Positions 11,926 through 24,900 of a stretch of 64,000 nucleotides of DNA are shown here, in pieces (positions within the stretch are counted from its first letter, which is position 1; the number at the start of each line of letters is the position of its first letter). The position numbers and the translations under genes are program-made. Source of the DNA: Pterois miles. Its lineage: Eukaryota > Chordata > Actinopteri > Perciformes > Scorpaenidae. The stretch lies in NCBI GenBank assembly GCA_947000775.1, contig CAMQGK010000567.1, positions 16,011,501 through 16,075,500 on the forward strand. The letters are read 5' to 3'. The notes below the pieces were generated by a model that was not told where the DNA came from, made no database searches, and was given only the letters and a program-made list of their open reading frames with translations.

Positions 11926-14166
11926 TGAACACAAACAAACTTCTTTAGGTTTAGGCAACAAAACTACATCTTCTTTAGTTGTAAGCTACAAAAACACTTT
12001 GTCAGAGTTAGGGAAAATGTATTTTGGCTTAAAACTTAACTGCATTTCAAAAGTGAGACTGCAGTTTCACGCTGTCTATGCTATAGTGTCTGACTTCCGC
12101 TTCTGCTCCTGTCAAGATTACTATGTCGCTCGAAGTTGCTGTCGTCTTCTTTTATGCTTCTTTTGATGATCTACCATGTCAGTACGTGATAAAACCTAAT
12201 ACTGGGTGTAGCAAGGCTGATCCCCATTTATGGTGCTTATAGCGAGCAAGAATGCCTATTCAATGGCCTGATACATGCCTTTTTTCCTCTTTGAATCCTC
12301 TGTTATTGACTATAAGGTAACAAATGGGGCCATGATGGACAAAAACAGAAATAGTGTTCTGCCTTGTAGATGAATCAGCGATTTGATCTCAGATAACTAC
12401 GTCAGTCATGCAGACTAAAGAGACATCATCACAGCATGTCAACAAAGTTAGTTTAATCTGGGTGTGTTTAGGAAAATGTATGCTACTACATAAACTGTGT
12501 ATGTGTGTGTCTGCCTGTGTGTTGTCTCATGTTTCCTGATCCAGGGTGTTGCTAGGTGCTGTGACCTCCGAGAGCAACATTCATGGATGCAGAGGGTGAA
12601 GCCTGCAAGGAGCAGGGCTGTATTTTATTTCTGCACCTCCCCCCTTACCCCATACACACATCCTCACTCACACTATACCACTAACTCCCCTCGGGCTTGG
12701 CCTGTGGATATAGGCTTGTTCACCAATAGGTTCATCATCAGGCACAATATCCACTCCCACCACAGCTAATGATCTCTCTTTCTCTGTGTGACCAGAGGAA
12801 GCAGAGGACATTCTGCCTTTACGAGGCAGGATATGTCAATCGTTTCAATCAATGAAGAAAGGTTACAATCAATATGACATCATTTCAATCTGAAGCTAGG
12901 TTTCCACCAAAAATTCCCAGGACTATTATAATCTGGTACTACTTTTTAAGGAACTAAAAGGTTTCTTCAGTCCATTGTTGTCTGCATTTCTACAGCGGTC
13001 TAAAGGTTTGCGAAGATTAGGAAAACTAGTCTGTCTCATGACATGAGACTGTGGCTGCTGGTGGTCACAGTGGTAAACATACTTTACCATCTGGTAAAAA
13101 AAAACATTTTGTTTCACTGCGACAAGAGAGCGTCTGTCTGGCCATGCTACATCTTTCTCTCTCTATACTGCTCATCCTCTCAGGTCGCTTGCATAACCTC
13201 TCTCTCTTTTCTCTCTGTGTTTTTTAAAAATGAGTCAGGAAGCTGACAGAAGAGCCTAGATTTACTTTTAATGTTATTAACAGAGAAATGCTCTCCCCTC
13301 ATCCTCCCTCCTGAATCGATACTACAATACTTCCTTGTTTTATGAAGAGTGATGCAATTGAAGCAGCGGTGCTGTGTGTGTGTCACTAATCAGCGATGGT
13401 CATCCCTATAAACGCCACTCCAACATTTCCAGTACTTTCAGAAAGTACCAGGGACATTTCTGGCAGTAAAAAGGCCCTGTAAAATGTCCCCAGAACTTAA
13501 TTTAAAAGTTTCTACAGTGGAAACAGGGTTTAAGTTCCTACACTACAACTGTTGTAAGAAATAGGCCTCAGCTGCATCGATCGCTGCCCTCCAGATGCCC
13601 CAACCCCCACCCCGCCTGCAGGCTGTGAGCATGGAGAGGACAAGCCGTTCTGCTGCCTCGCTGCCAAAGGTACTTTACTGGAGCTCAACTCCAACGAACT
13701 GAGCTGGGGAGGGGAAGGACACAGTTTGCATGTCTGGCCAGATATCTCAGAGTGTGTGTGCATAACACAGTACACTGTAGAAAATAGCCTGCAGAACTTC
13801 TAAGAAATGACTGACCTTAAAAATCATCAATTGAATTACTCTTGCAAACACGAGAAAACTCATGTCCAAGTCAGTTTGGATGACTTCCCAGCATCCTCTT
13901 GTAACTGAATATAAAGGGAAGCATTCAGTTGTCGCATTTAGAACAGAAACATTAGCTGTTTATCCAACCTGGCCACCTTCCATGACCCTTTTCATCCTCA
14001 CTCATCATCGTCCCAGCTGCAACTGTCATTTGCTACAGTCAGCAGTTCACATCAAACAAAGCCCAAGGCAGCGCAACAAAAGAGAGAAGACAGCGGGGAA
14101 ACAAACTGGGAGGCAGACTAAATAACTGCGGCTTGTCTGCTGGGTGAGGGAAACATAACCCAGTGG
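11926..14166. other. No gene established
   Basis: A degenerate GTTTAGGCAACAAAA repeat is at 11945-12050. A 13557-13803 + strand open frame is discussed under findings. The rest shows nothing. Confidence 0.4.
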
Positions 14167-14264
14167 GTGTGTGTGTGTGTGTGTGTGTCACTGGCCGTGG
14201 CTCTGCTGCATCTGTGTATGTGTGAGATGTGTGTGTGAGATGTGTGTGTGTGTGTGTGTGTGTG
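14167..14264. repeat. Two (GT)n runs with diverged spacer
   Basis: GT runs at 14167-14188 and 14238-14264, separated by TGTGTGAGATG variants. Confidence 0.95.
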
Positions 14265-14661
14265 CTGGTGTTGGCAGCAAACATGAAAAACAAAAGTGTC
14301 TCAGCTCCATGCATCTCCACTATAGGCCACAGCTGTTGTTGGTCTTTAAACTTAATGCAGGTGTCAGTGCTGTCGTCTTTGTGGAGCTGTCACTGTGCAT
14401 ATTTATCTTCTATGTCTCCTCTATGAATACATCAACTTCAAAAATGTATGTAAGCGTGTGTGTGTTCACTAATAAGAGTCTGTGTGTAGGTCAGTCACAG
14501 CAATAGGTGTCATAACTTTTACTTCAACACACTGACATCATTCACTTGTTTTAACAGAGTAAAGTTGAATCTGATGAGAGCTAACATGGCACAGTCTCCT
14601 CTACTGTCCTGAGCAGGCAGACACATGATAGAGGTCTTATTGCTACATCTCTTATGTTTTC

Positions 14662-15161
14662 CAGACGTTAAAAGACCATGGTGTAATATTTCAGGGGATC
14701 AATTAGTAGAAATTTAATATAATATTCATAACTATGTTTTCATTAGTGTATAACCACCTGAAACTAAGAATCTTGTTTTTGTTAGCTTAGAATGAGTCCT
14801 TCATATCTAGTCCATATCTAGTCCTTCATATGAGTCCACCATGTTTCTATAGTAACCCAGAAAGGACAAACACAAACACATTTTTAGGTCACCTGAAGGT
14901 CACCGTAGTTCTCTGACACACTTGTGAAACTGGTAACGTGAGCCACCGAGTGTAAAACCGTGGTACCACCAGCCGCCGTCTGACTTTCGTTGCTCATAAA
15001 GTAGTGTTATTGTGGTAAGAATGGCCTCTGAGAGGCCTTTCGGGGGCTCACATTACCACAGTCTTGGAGAGAGACGAGTGAGCGGTGGGGTATTCAGTTG
15101 GTTGCAATCTGCAACCACACCACTAGATGCCGTCAAATCCCACACACTGTACCTTTAACAT
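14662..15161 (-). mobile_element. Element B, full-length copy, reverse orientation
   Basis: Starts AAGACCATGGTGTAATATTT and ends CACACACTGTACCTTTAA; between them are GAATGAGTCCTTCATATCTA, GGTTGCAATCTGCAACCACA and CACTAGATGCCGTC, the reverse of the 6.6-7.1 kb copy. Confidence 0.75.
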
Positions 15162-15435
15162 GGCTTTACAGTGGACAAGTGCTTTACAACAGAACAAAAG
15201 GCGGAGACAAAGAGAAACAAAAATGGGAAAATATGAATGTAGAAAACGCTAAAATTCAAACAAAAAACAGATATAACAGAGATTCAAATAGAAAAACTGA
15301 AATGCTGATATGAAAGTGGTAACAATTTTCTCATCTACCTGTAGACAAGAAAGAGAACACCACAATGTGGCACTATTCCTTTAAGCTACGATCCTCAGCA
15401 GAATCCACGGTCACGGTCCTTGGTTTTGTAACATT

Positions 15436-15669
15436 TAGTGCTGTAACTAACGATTATTTTCAATTCGTCGATTAGTCCATAATGTGGTGAAAAATCAGTG
15501 TGACATCCTCAAATGTCTTGTTTTGTCCACAACTCAAAGATATTTAGTGTACTGTCATGAAGAAGTAAAGAAACCAGAAAAAAAAAAAAATCACATTTAA
15601 GAATTCAAATCAAAAATAGTTGGCGATTTATTTATTTACAACTCATTGATTAAGCATTGCGGCTCTAGT
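15436..15669. repeat. Element C copy (ATTAAT-rich family), shorter
   Basis: Shares CTAACGATTATTTTCAATTC, AAATGTCTTGTTTTGTCCAC, AACTCAAAGATATTTAGTGT and AAATAGTTGGCGATT with 16497-16817. Confidence 0.65.
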
Positions 15670-16496
15670 AACAATCCTATCACCCCAGTCTGTGTCCTAA
15701 AGTGTGTGCTGGCGTGCCCACTCAAGTGTGAGTGGTCCGACAGGTTGTAGCAGCTGTTTTGGACACACCAGTTGAGCTAACACTGGGGGGAGATCTTCAG
15801 AGGTGAGATACCAGTGTGGGCTTCCCCAGCTGGGAACCAGCAGGAGGTCACACCGGTGTATGGACACCTGAGAGCAAACTGTTTTAATAGCAGCTCACCC
15901 ACCAGTATGCAGGGACATCAGCTTCTCGTAGGTGGTAGCCATAATAAACACCTGTCTTAGAGTCAGACTAGAATACAATCTTGCTAAACTCCTCAGTCTT
16001 CGGACACACATTTACAAACCAGCCACCGTCAGCGTTACACTCTGCTGTTTTGTGTTTAACACATCAGATACACATAAATAAAGTCAGCGCTCCTCACACA
16101 AAACTTCATCCATCTTCATGACAAGTAGCACTGAGCCATGATAACAGATCAGCAACACTATCTCTTGGAAACATCTGAGCATGAGTCGCAGAGTGTTTGT
16201 GTGCTCGTGGTTGTGGGTTTTGGCAGTTTGTGTCTGTGTGAGAATGTGTTTTTATATGTGTTTTCATGCTTGTACCCTCAGCACATCTCCTATGTAGTGT
16301 ACAGTGGCACCCCTATGGAAAATACACACAATGCTAATGGGGGCAGACCAAAGAACAATCTGATCCAAAAAAAAAAAAAAAATCCCTGTGAGAAACAAAG
16401 TTGTCACCGGTCTCCACCTGGGAGTTTGTTTGTGCAAGTGTGTGTGTTTTTAAAAGAAGACAGAGTGTGACCTTTATCAGTTTGTGTGCATGTGTT

Positions 16497-16817
16497 GGGG
16501 CTGCAACTAATGATTATTTTAATTGACGATTAATCTGTTGATTATTGTCTCAGTTAATCGATTTCTTGTTCAACCTATAAAATGTCAGAAAATGTTAATC
16601 AGTGTTTCTAAAGCCCTAGATGATATCCCCAAATGCCTTGTTTTGTCCACAACTCAACGCACAACAAGATATTGAGTTTACTGTCACAGAACCGTAAACT
16701 GTAAAATATTCACAAAAAATTACTCAAACCGATTAATCAGTTATCAAAATAGTTGGCAATTATTTTAATAGTTGACAAATAATTAAATATTCAATTAATA
16801 TTTGCAGCTCTACTGTG
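16497..16817. repeat. Element C copy
   Basis: Begins GGGGCTGCAACTAATGATTA and ends ATTTGCAGCTCTAC, short terminal inverted repeats; internal CTTGTTTTGTCCACAACTCA. Non-coding. Confidence 0.68.
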
Positions 16818-17479
16818 TGCATTTGTGTTTGATAAAATTAAAGTGGGATAAAAATTAAAAAAAAGGGTGAAAGTAGATCTGGGTGCATGTACATATTTTC
16901 CAGCTTTGTTTCAGTAACTGCTTGCAAATTATCTGGCATATTTTCCTGTCGGACTCATTTCATTAGCTCAAAGATCATTGTTCATTTATAATTTAGATGT
17001 TTACAGTTTCAAAGCATTTTGGCAGCATAAAACACCCTTTAAGACCTGCAGACTAGAGTTAAGTGATGAGTAGACTGTGGGAGAGAGTTTGACATCAGCA
17101 AGCTGACATCATGTGTGAGAGACAGAGATCCATATGTGAGCTTCATCTGACATCTAGTGGTCAGTTCTAGTCTGACTCTAAATCTGCTGCTGCAAACTGC
17201 AAAAAATGCAAATTTAGTTCAAATGCACATGAATGCAACAGAAGTTATTTTTTTTCATCTTAATCACTACTTAATGACAGAATGTATGTTTCTATTAAAA
17301 TTGAACTTATCATTCTAAACAAGCTATTTAATCGTATTGCCTCATATATTTCAATAATATATCATCTATCTTGGCTTAAGTCACAGATGACTTGAAGTGC
17401 TTTTAATTTTGTGTTCTGCACAAAAATTAATGGTCCTAAGCATATGTGCAGTCAAGGTTGTCTTTTGTATTTTTGTTTA

Positions 17480-17610
17480 TAATAATAATAATAATAATAA
17501 TAATAATTATAATTATTATTATTGTTGTTATTGTTATTATATCATTTATATATAAATTACATACATATAATAAATATATAAATAAATTATATATATATTG
17601 ACAATTTTTT
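17480..17610. repeat. (ATA)n and AT-rich low-complexity tract
   Basis: AAT trinucleotides at 17480-17510, then TTA/TTG triplets, AT-rich sequence and a short T run. Confidence 0.93.
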
Positions 17611-18660
17611 TTTTTACCAGTCCTCATTCTGCCCACTGGCAGAACAGTTCACATAAAATGACCATTGTTACCTTTCTATACTTTACAGTATATACTGTAT
17701 ATATGCAGTATATGCAAAATATTAGTACTTCTCATTAGTACATACTACATTCCTGTTTACACCTGTGTGCATATATTACTTCTCATCATGCGTATACTTA
17801 CTACATCCTGTTTAAATTCAGTTTCCCATCTGAAATACTGTCATCCACAAAATTACACACATTACTATTTTATATTTCCATATGTTTATATTTAAGATTT
17901 ATACTTTAACTGCACTATATTATGCCTTGGACTAGTATTAGTATACATATTATATGAGCGTTGCTGAAGGAACCTGGGACCAAAGATTTTCATTGCCAAT
18001 GGCTGCTTTGCTGGAATCAACAAATGACATATAAATGAAGATAAGAGGACTGATTTTGTAGATTTTGCAGCAAACATAAAGCCAAAAATGACCATGACTT
18101 TGTGAGATTGAGCATTAGAAAGCCTGAATTATATGTACTGGGAATTCAGCCTCTGTTCCTTGTGTTAATCAGATTATCACTTGAGCCTTTGTGTTGTTTT
18201 TCCACAGATGTGTGGTTTAACCCCAACCAGACCTTATTAGGTCTCCATGGTTACTATAAGGTCAAATATAAAAGGTCAGTGGGGAAACAGATGGTAATCC
18301 AGCCCAACCACAACCCTAACATCTTTAAACTAGGTGCAGATGTGAGGGAGACGGGTGTGTTTTTGTGTACTGCACATGTTATCTGAACACAACAGAGCAG
18401 CAGTTATCAGAGGACAACATCTGGTTTTGAACTTGTTCACTAATGTTGTCTAACAGTCTAACAGACAACTCACTGAAGAAATACAATAATGCTATTTGCT
18501 TACTGTTTTACATATAATAAACTATAAAACTTGGCAGTAGCATGGGATAATTACACACCTATATATGCCAATACACAAGTAAGTCTAGCTGTGAAATAAT
18601 ATGGATCACTGCACACTATCAATAAGAAAACCTCTAATACATATTGTATATATCCAGAAC

Positions 18661-19020
18661 TAGGGCTACATGATTGGGATTATTTTGACTGATAATGCAA
18701 TTGCGATATATGTAATATTAGAGCAATTGACCATTTTTATCATTAATAATAATTTTATATTTTTTCTTATTTCAAAACATATGGTCATGGTGTGATTTTT
18801 GCAGGGATCTGTACCAAACAAAGATGTTTTCTTAAGTCTGTAGAGTATGATGTGTAGGCCAGGAGATTTCTGCGGCACCACAATATTTAACGCAAAATGG
18901 TATTTTGATACACATTTCAACTTTACCGAATATTGCGATTTCCTCCTCATTGTGCAATTTGAAAATTGCAGTAGGACATATTGCCTTTTCGGTAAAATCA
19001 ATTAATTGTGCTGATCCAGA
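18661..19020. repeat. Degenerate interspersed repeat
   Basis: Starts AGGGCTACATGATTGGGATT, with GCAATTGCGATATATG and, near the far end, GAATATTGCGATTTCC and CAATTTGAAAATTGCAG. It resembles an old GGGCTGCACGAT-type fish repeat by memory; no ORF. Confidence 0.45.
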
Positions 19021-20104
19021 ACACTTAAAAAAATATATTGATTTACATTACAATTGAGATAAATAACCTCATCAAATTATTTCTGTATCTGTCTCTTGTC
19101 AGTTGGATATACTACCTTTGCATCTGCAGCCAGTTTCCCCTGCTGATTTGATGTCCTGATTCACTCTCCACTGTCATTTTCTTCTGTTGGCCATTGTCTT
19201 CTCTCTGCAGACGTAATTCTGTACTCTGTATTTCAGGGGGGAAAGCCAGTGGCAGGGAGCTTACAAACTAACAATCTGATTTGATTGAAAACACGGTAAA
19301 TCCCACGCTGGCCCAGGCATTCAATCTCGCATCATCACTGACACACTGCCGTCCCATAAACCCACTTCTTAATCCCAAAGCCTTTTTTATTCTGTGGTCA
19401 ATGTGCCACCCATTGCCACAAATCCCCCTCTGCTTCAGTCGCACCCCGCCCCCACCCCCGTGTCTGTGTGTGTTTGAGTCTGAGATCAGGCACAGCTGGC
19501 ATCATCATCCTGTAACCTGTTCTTCTCTATTTTTGAATGCACTGGCATGAACAGAGTACCTGGACAAGGTCAGGGAGAACTGTGCAGCCTGCTGGTCTGC
19601 TGTCATTCTATATGGTCCTGCTGCTGATTCAGGATATTAAACTTCCATCTTATTCTAGGTTTCAAGTTCAGATCTGCATTCCTGGGAGAGAGAGAGAGAG
19701 ACTTGTTAATCATCTTCTAGCGCAGTGCTTTCCAGTTGGCAGCTACAAAAAGTGTGCCAAAGGAGGATATGGGACGCCAGAGGGAAGAAGAGAAGAGGAA
19801 TACATCTTTAGTGTGTTGGTGATATGATCCACATCCCAGATGAAACATTTTTGACCGGTTCCACAAGACTTATTTGAAGATTGAAGACAACTTCTTATTA
19901 TTCTTAATTGTTTTGGAAAAATACCACCCCCCTGCAGCGGATTGAAAAAGTTTTTTTTTTCCCCTTCTTCCCTTCCAGCCTCCTCCTGCATCCAGACTAT
20001 CGCGGAAGGGACGCACCAGAATCCTACCTGGTCTACAAACTGCTACTTTACACATATGCTGAATTATATCAGGAGCCACATCATTTCATGACGGCCATGT
20101 GAAT

Positions 20105-20332
20105 TAACCAATTTATATATAAAAGAAGAAGTGCGCGCTCTCGGCGAAGCGCAGCATCAGCACCAGCATCCGATGCGCGTTCCCGCCCCGGTAGAGGCTG
20201 CCCGAGATCCCGGGAAGAGGAGTTGGAGCTGCGCGAGTTAAAGTTGGGCTAACAGGGGGTGAGAGGATGCTGCGGAACAATCTACCATCTAATTAACATA
20301 GCCTATGTGGAGAAACGCGTCCTAAGTGAAGG
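20105..20332 (+). promoter_or_regulatory. cntnap1: Candidate cntnap1 core promoter and 5' leader with three uORFs
   Basis: A CCAAT sequence (20109-20113) and a TATA-like element TATATAAAA (20115-20123) precede a CpG-rich leader, which would put transcription start near 20145-20155 and give a leader of about 185 nt. Three short ORFs precede the main ATG: 20173-20241 (22 codons), 20267-20296 (9 codons) and 20305-20325 (6 codons); all end before it. Promoter elements are seen; activity is inferred. Confidence 0.5.
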
Positions 20333-20393
20333 ATGACTTGCAAAATACTGAGCATATGCCTCTTATTTTTGGGTTTTCAACATTGCTCATCAC
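20333..20393 (+). CDS. cntnap1: cntnap1 exon 1: start codon and signal peptide
   Basis: Residues 1-20. The start is followed by a hydrophobic core (ILSICLLFLGF), a typical signal peptide. The donor GTAAGT is at 20394 and the exon ends with one base of a split codon. It is the only ATG that joins exon 2 in frame behind a signal sequence. Confidence 0.85.
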
Positions 20394-21838
20394 GTAAGTC
20401 TTGTGAAACAGCAATTGTTCATCTATTAATGGCTGCTAGGATATTATTAAAATATTTCAAAGTGTATATACTTGCCATATCTGCATATTGTTAAGCGTCC
20501 GATCATATGCGTAAGAAAAAGTTGCAATATAACATTGTGGAAAATACCACCGGAGGGCAAAATTTAGCCTGAGGTGTTGAGCTCGTTGAAGGGCAACCCG
20601 ATAAAATCAGGCAGCCTTAAAGCACAAGATTATTAAATGTCACTGCTTGTCGTGGGTATTGTAATTTCAGTAAAGCATTGTTTTATGGGATCGCATCAAA
20701 AAAAGTGCAGAAGCAAATCGCGTCGGTCCTGCAGGAGGTGCGCATGGTTGTCCCCGGCGCACCGCACTGTCTGCATTGCAGTGCTTCCTCTCAGCCAGCA
20801 CGCAAGTTTATTCTGCACCGTGTGGCTTCAACTCTCGACTTCTTTGCAAAAAGCACGATGCTGCCCGAGAGTCTATTTTGTTAATTCCAACATAATAATC
20901 TCCAAATTGATTGTGCTGTTGGATGAAAATGCGCTGAACACATGTTCAAAGTGGCGGCTAGAGAGAGAGAGAGTGCAGGGCACAGCGTCCTGACCGGGAC
21001 CAGCCCACTGCAGTACTTTTTTGGGAAGCCTGTGTTCCGCACCACCGTCACCACCTGTCCATAAATAAATCCTTGCATCCTGCACACGATTCACCTGGCA
21101 GGGAAATCATTACTCAGTGTGAGATCAGAGGAGCTGTCATGTGCTGGGTTTGGCTGGACAGAGGTGGGGCAGTGTTTGAGGCTAAAATTGGATTTGGGAA
21201 AAGGTACCATGAGGCTATGCTGCTATCAAAGAGCTTGTGTGCATACTAATAAGCTGCATGCCCGATGTCAGTGTCAGATGACTTCACAGGGTGCTGACTG
21301 TTAATTAACCCCAAACAGCGCATTGCATGACTCATGAGTATTTGATATCTGTGGAAGATCAGGGAGGAGGGATGCTTTGTCATGTGACTTCTTGTAGACA
21401 ACTCTCTTCTGGTTAAACACAGTATGGTTACACTATTAGCTCTTATGTAAGTGGATCCACTCTGTTGTGCATCTTTCTGAGCTCTTTCTGTTAAATCATT
21501 GTGGGGTAATATCATTCCTGAAAATGCTTTGTATATAAAGACATGCTACTTATGTCATGATTGCTGGGAAGTGAATGCTGCTATCTTACTGTAGTTATTA
21601 AAAAGTGAATGAAAAAGAAAGACAATGCAAATGAGTGGCAGTTTGTAGACGTCACTGGATCAGAGAATGCTATCCAGTAAGTGGAGGCCTGTGGGTGTTG
21701 CTTGTTTGGATCCTGCTGATACTTTATTGGCCTGACCGACTGTATATCTGCTCTGTATAGCTGTGCCAGACTAAAATGGAGCCTCAGATCCCAGAGCACA
21801 GTGACCCAGTCTGGGGTGGGGCTGAGGCTCACTCTGTA

Positions 21839-21903
<65 letters not shown>

Positions 21904-24900
21904 GGTTAGGAGGGAGTGATGCATGCGCAGCCCAAACAGCAGGAGACTGTTTGGTCCATGTGAGGGGAATTGATATCTAGATGGAAGAGCATCTGCATGG
22001 AAACTTAGCCAGTTAGACAGAAAATGAAGCTCTGATTTTAAGTCTGAATGTGATTGTGATGTGCAGCATGGCAGACACCACCCACTGTGATGCCTGCCTG
22101 GGTATGAATGATTTATTATTAACAGGGCATGCTATATTTTTACTACACTTTCTGTTGCACTGTTCACAGCAGTATTGTAGTAACATATTGTTGGTGGGCA
22201 TCTGCATTCAGTTGGCATCTGGGTTTGCCGTCTGAATGCTCAGCTGTCACGCATCACAGGCTATAGTGACAGGCAGAGGAGGTGCCTCTCTGCATACTGT
22301 ATGCAACCAGCAGTAATGATGTGTCAGCCCAGACAGACCAGCCTACACTTACAGCAGACTGATGATTCAGCAAGAGTGGTGCTAGAGCTCCACACAGCCT
22401 GTTAATGATAAATGGAGAGAGAGACTACTCTGAGTGGTGCAGAGAAGGGAGGGGGGGGGATGCAGGATCACAAGGTGACTGGATGCTCGGCACAGGATTC
22501 AGGTACACTTTAGCTACTGCATCACGACGACAACACCCACTAGAGGAGAGAGAGGCAGAGAGAAGTCAAAAAATAGCAAGATGAGGTAATGGGACGCAGT
22601 GAGAGCGAGAAAGATTTAATGGAGATAAAAAAAAAGAGAGGACTCAGTGAGGGGAAGGAAGACGCTGAATAGGTGGGGGTGTGGAGTGAGTGACAGTCTT
22701 GCCATAAGGAGGAGCTGTATGGCCTGGGTTAACCTGCCGTACCCAGGGACTGAACTGCTCTCCACATTTAAAGTCAAATTCATCTCCTCTACTACTACCT
22801 GAGGACTGAATCAATACACTTAAGGCATTAGCAGCAAATGAGCTCTGCTTGTGTAACTACAGGACGGCTTCTAAATATTTTTGTTTCAACAGCCGTTCGA
22901 GCAGTGGGTAATTTAAAATGGCTCTACACTACATAGTAATGGAGCAATGCAGCAAAGATCTGCAATCCACCATCTGCAGCAGCATAGCAGGGAATTCTGC
23001 ATGATAGAGATGGTGAGAAAGCCTCTCAGGGAGGAAGACGGAGGCAGAAAGTCAAGGTCATGTTTCACTTGCTCAGCACATTTCCTCCACCTAAACATGC
23101 AGTGCGTCCTTGCATGAAAGGTGACAGAAGTAATGCTCATGTGACTGACTCATTCAGGCAGAAGATGGTGTGTTCGTGCTCTATAATGGCTCGCAAACGT
23201 TTCATGTGTTATTTAAGGTAGTGTAAGGCAGCTATCCACTTACTCATTTCTGCAAGATTTGCTGTGATCACTCAGTGTGCTGTTCCCTGACAAAGTTATC
23301 TAAAATTTGAGTCTATGTAGCAACCTTCGCTGTCTTGCTCCATCCGCAGCCTGCATACTAATTCTGCTAATGTCTCTTGTTTCTAGCCACTGTCTAATGC
23401 TGCCTGTAAATGGAAGTCACAAGCTCCTGAGCTTACCACATGGAAAGTCATGTACACAGTGTGCATGGAGTTCAAGTGCTCAAGCGTCGTTGTTAGGCAG
23501 CGACAATTTAATGTTGGCATCTGGAAGCCAGAGGGTAACAATAATGCAGGAAATGCAAAGGCATAATGACAGAGGAAAAGGATGAGGCTGTTGAGAACAT
23601 TTCCTCAGACTGATTATAAAATTATAAAGAAAAACTCTGGACAATTACAATATATTAACTTATTATTAGGGCTGTCAGAGTCAATTCGTTTTAACGCCAC
23701 TAATTTCTTTAACACATTAATGCAAGGAGATTGTAGCCGTCTCAGTTTTAAAGCTAGTAAAAAAAAAAAAAAAGAAGATACAGGCATCATATGAAACTAG
23801 AAAACCTGAGGAATCCACTGGTACCAACCAAGTCATACTAGCTTGTCTCGAATGAGGTTAAATAACAGTCCAAACTTGCGCTACATTTTGGTGAGGAAAA
23901 ACCAGCACCACACACATAAGGTCTGTCAGCGTGGCGTAACTTTAGCAAGTTTCTGACAGACACTCATGTGTGTATGATGGCAGTGAGTGTGTTGTTGTCG
24001 GTGTTATGGAATGTAGCTGTAGCAGCGTGTGTACCGTATATGTCAGTGAATACATGCTACGAGGCTACAACTCCTCTGCACCGCTCCGTTTAAACACAAG
24101 TGTTCATCGGTTAACGTCCTTCACATCGATTAACAGTTAAATGGTTAATTATAAACATCCCTAATATATACATTTGCATAAAGTACATTTGTCCACTCCC
24201 ATGTTGAGAAAAGTATGAAATACTTGACAAATCTTCTTTTCGCCCTACTTATTATGCACCAAAAAATTTACTTCCAGGGCCTCCGCCATTTATGACAACA
24301 TCAACACGGACTCGTGAACTTTCAGAAAATTTCCACTTACGAGGTTGTGAATACCAGAAGAGGGGGCGCTCATATGGACTCTTCTCATGAACGCTTTAAA
24401 CACGATCCCGTTCAGAAGAGCATAAAGCCTTTTCTCCTGTGCTCCATGACCTCTGTGATTGTAAGAATGCCACAACTCCCATTTACCAGTTAACAGCTCC
24501 AAAAGTTTAGAGAGGATTATACGGATAAAGGAGGAAGAGGAAAGTCAGATTGGAGCTGCTTTCATTTACCTTATCTTAGTTTAGTCTTATGCATGTTCAG
24601 ATTAAATCATTCTTTCTTTGTATCTGCTTACCTTCAAGTAAAAGCCAATCATCTATATTTTTATTCTATCTTTGTTAAATGAGTGTTAAAGAAAATACTG
24701 GCACTTATATTGAGACAGTGTTTCTCTTGCAGCTCGAGGTGTGGGCATCGCACATTTATCCGCAGCAGTGACACAAGCAAGATTAGGTAGAATTACGGTC
24801 AGTTTTAATAGCCGTGGGCTGTGGAATGAGCCTCAGCAGATGGGTGATGGTCCTATCAGTCTCATAACCACATGCAGAATAGCAACTCATATGACAAAGT

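Larger units (their letters stand above)
16818..20104. other. Upstream flank of cntnap1, no gene seen
   Basis: Outside the listed repeats this is AT-rich; short GA run at 19686-19699. One exon-like piece at 18209-18272 is treated under findings. Distal regulatory sites cannot be read from one sequence. Confidence 0.4.

Noticed and set aside
20637..20993. 118-codon ORF just after cntnap1 exon 1
   Set aside because: Lies in intron 1, is basic and cysteine-rich from CpG-rich sequence, and does not join either neighbouring exon.
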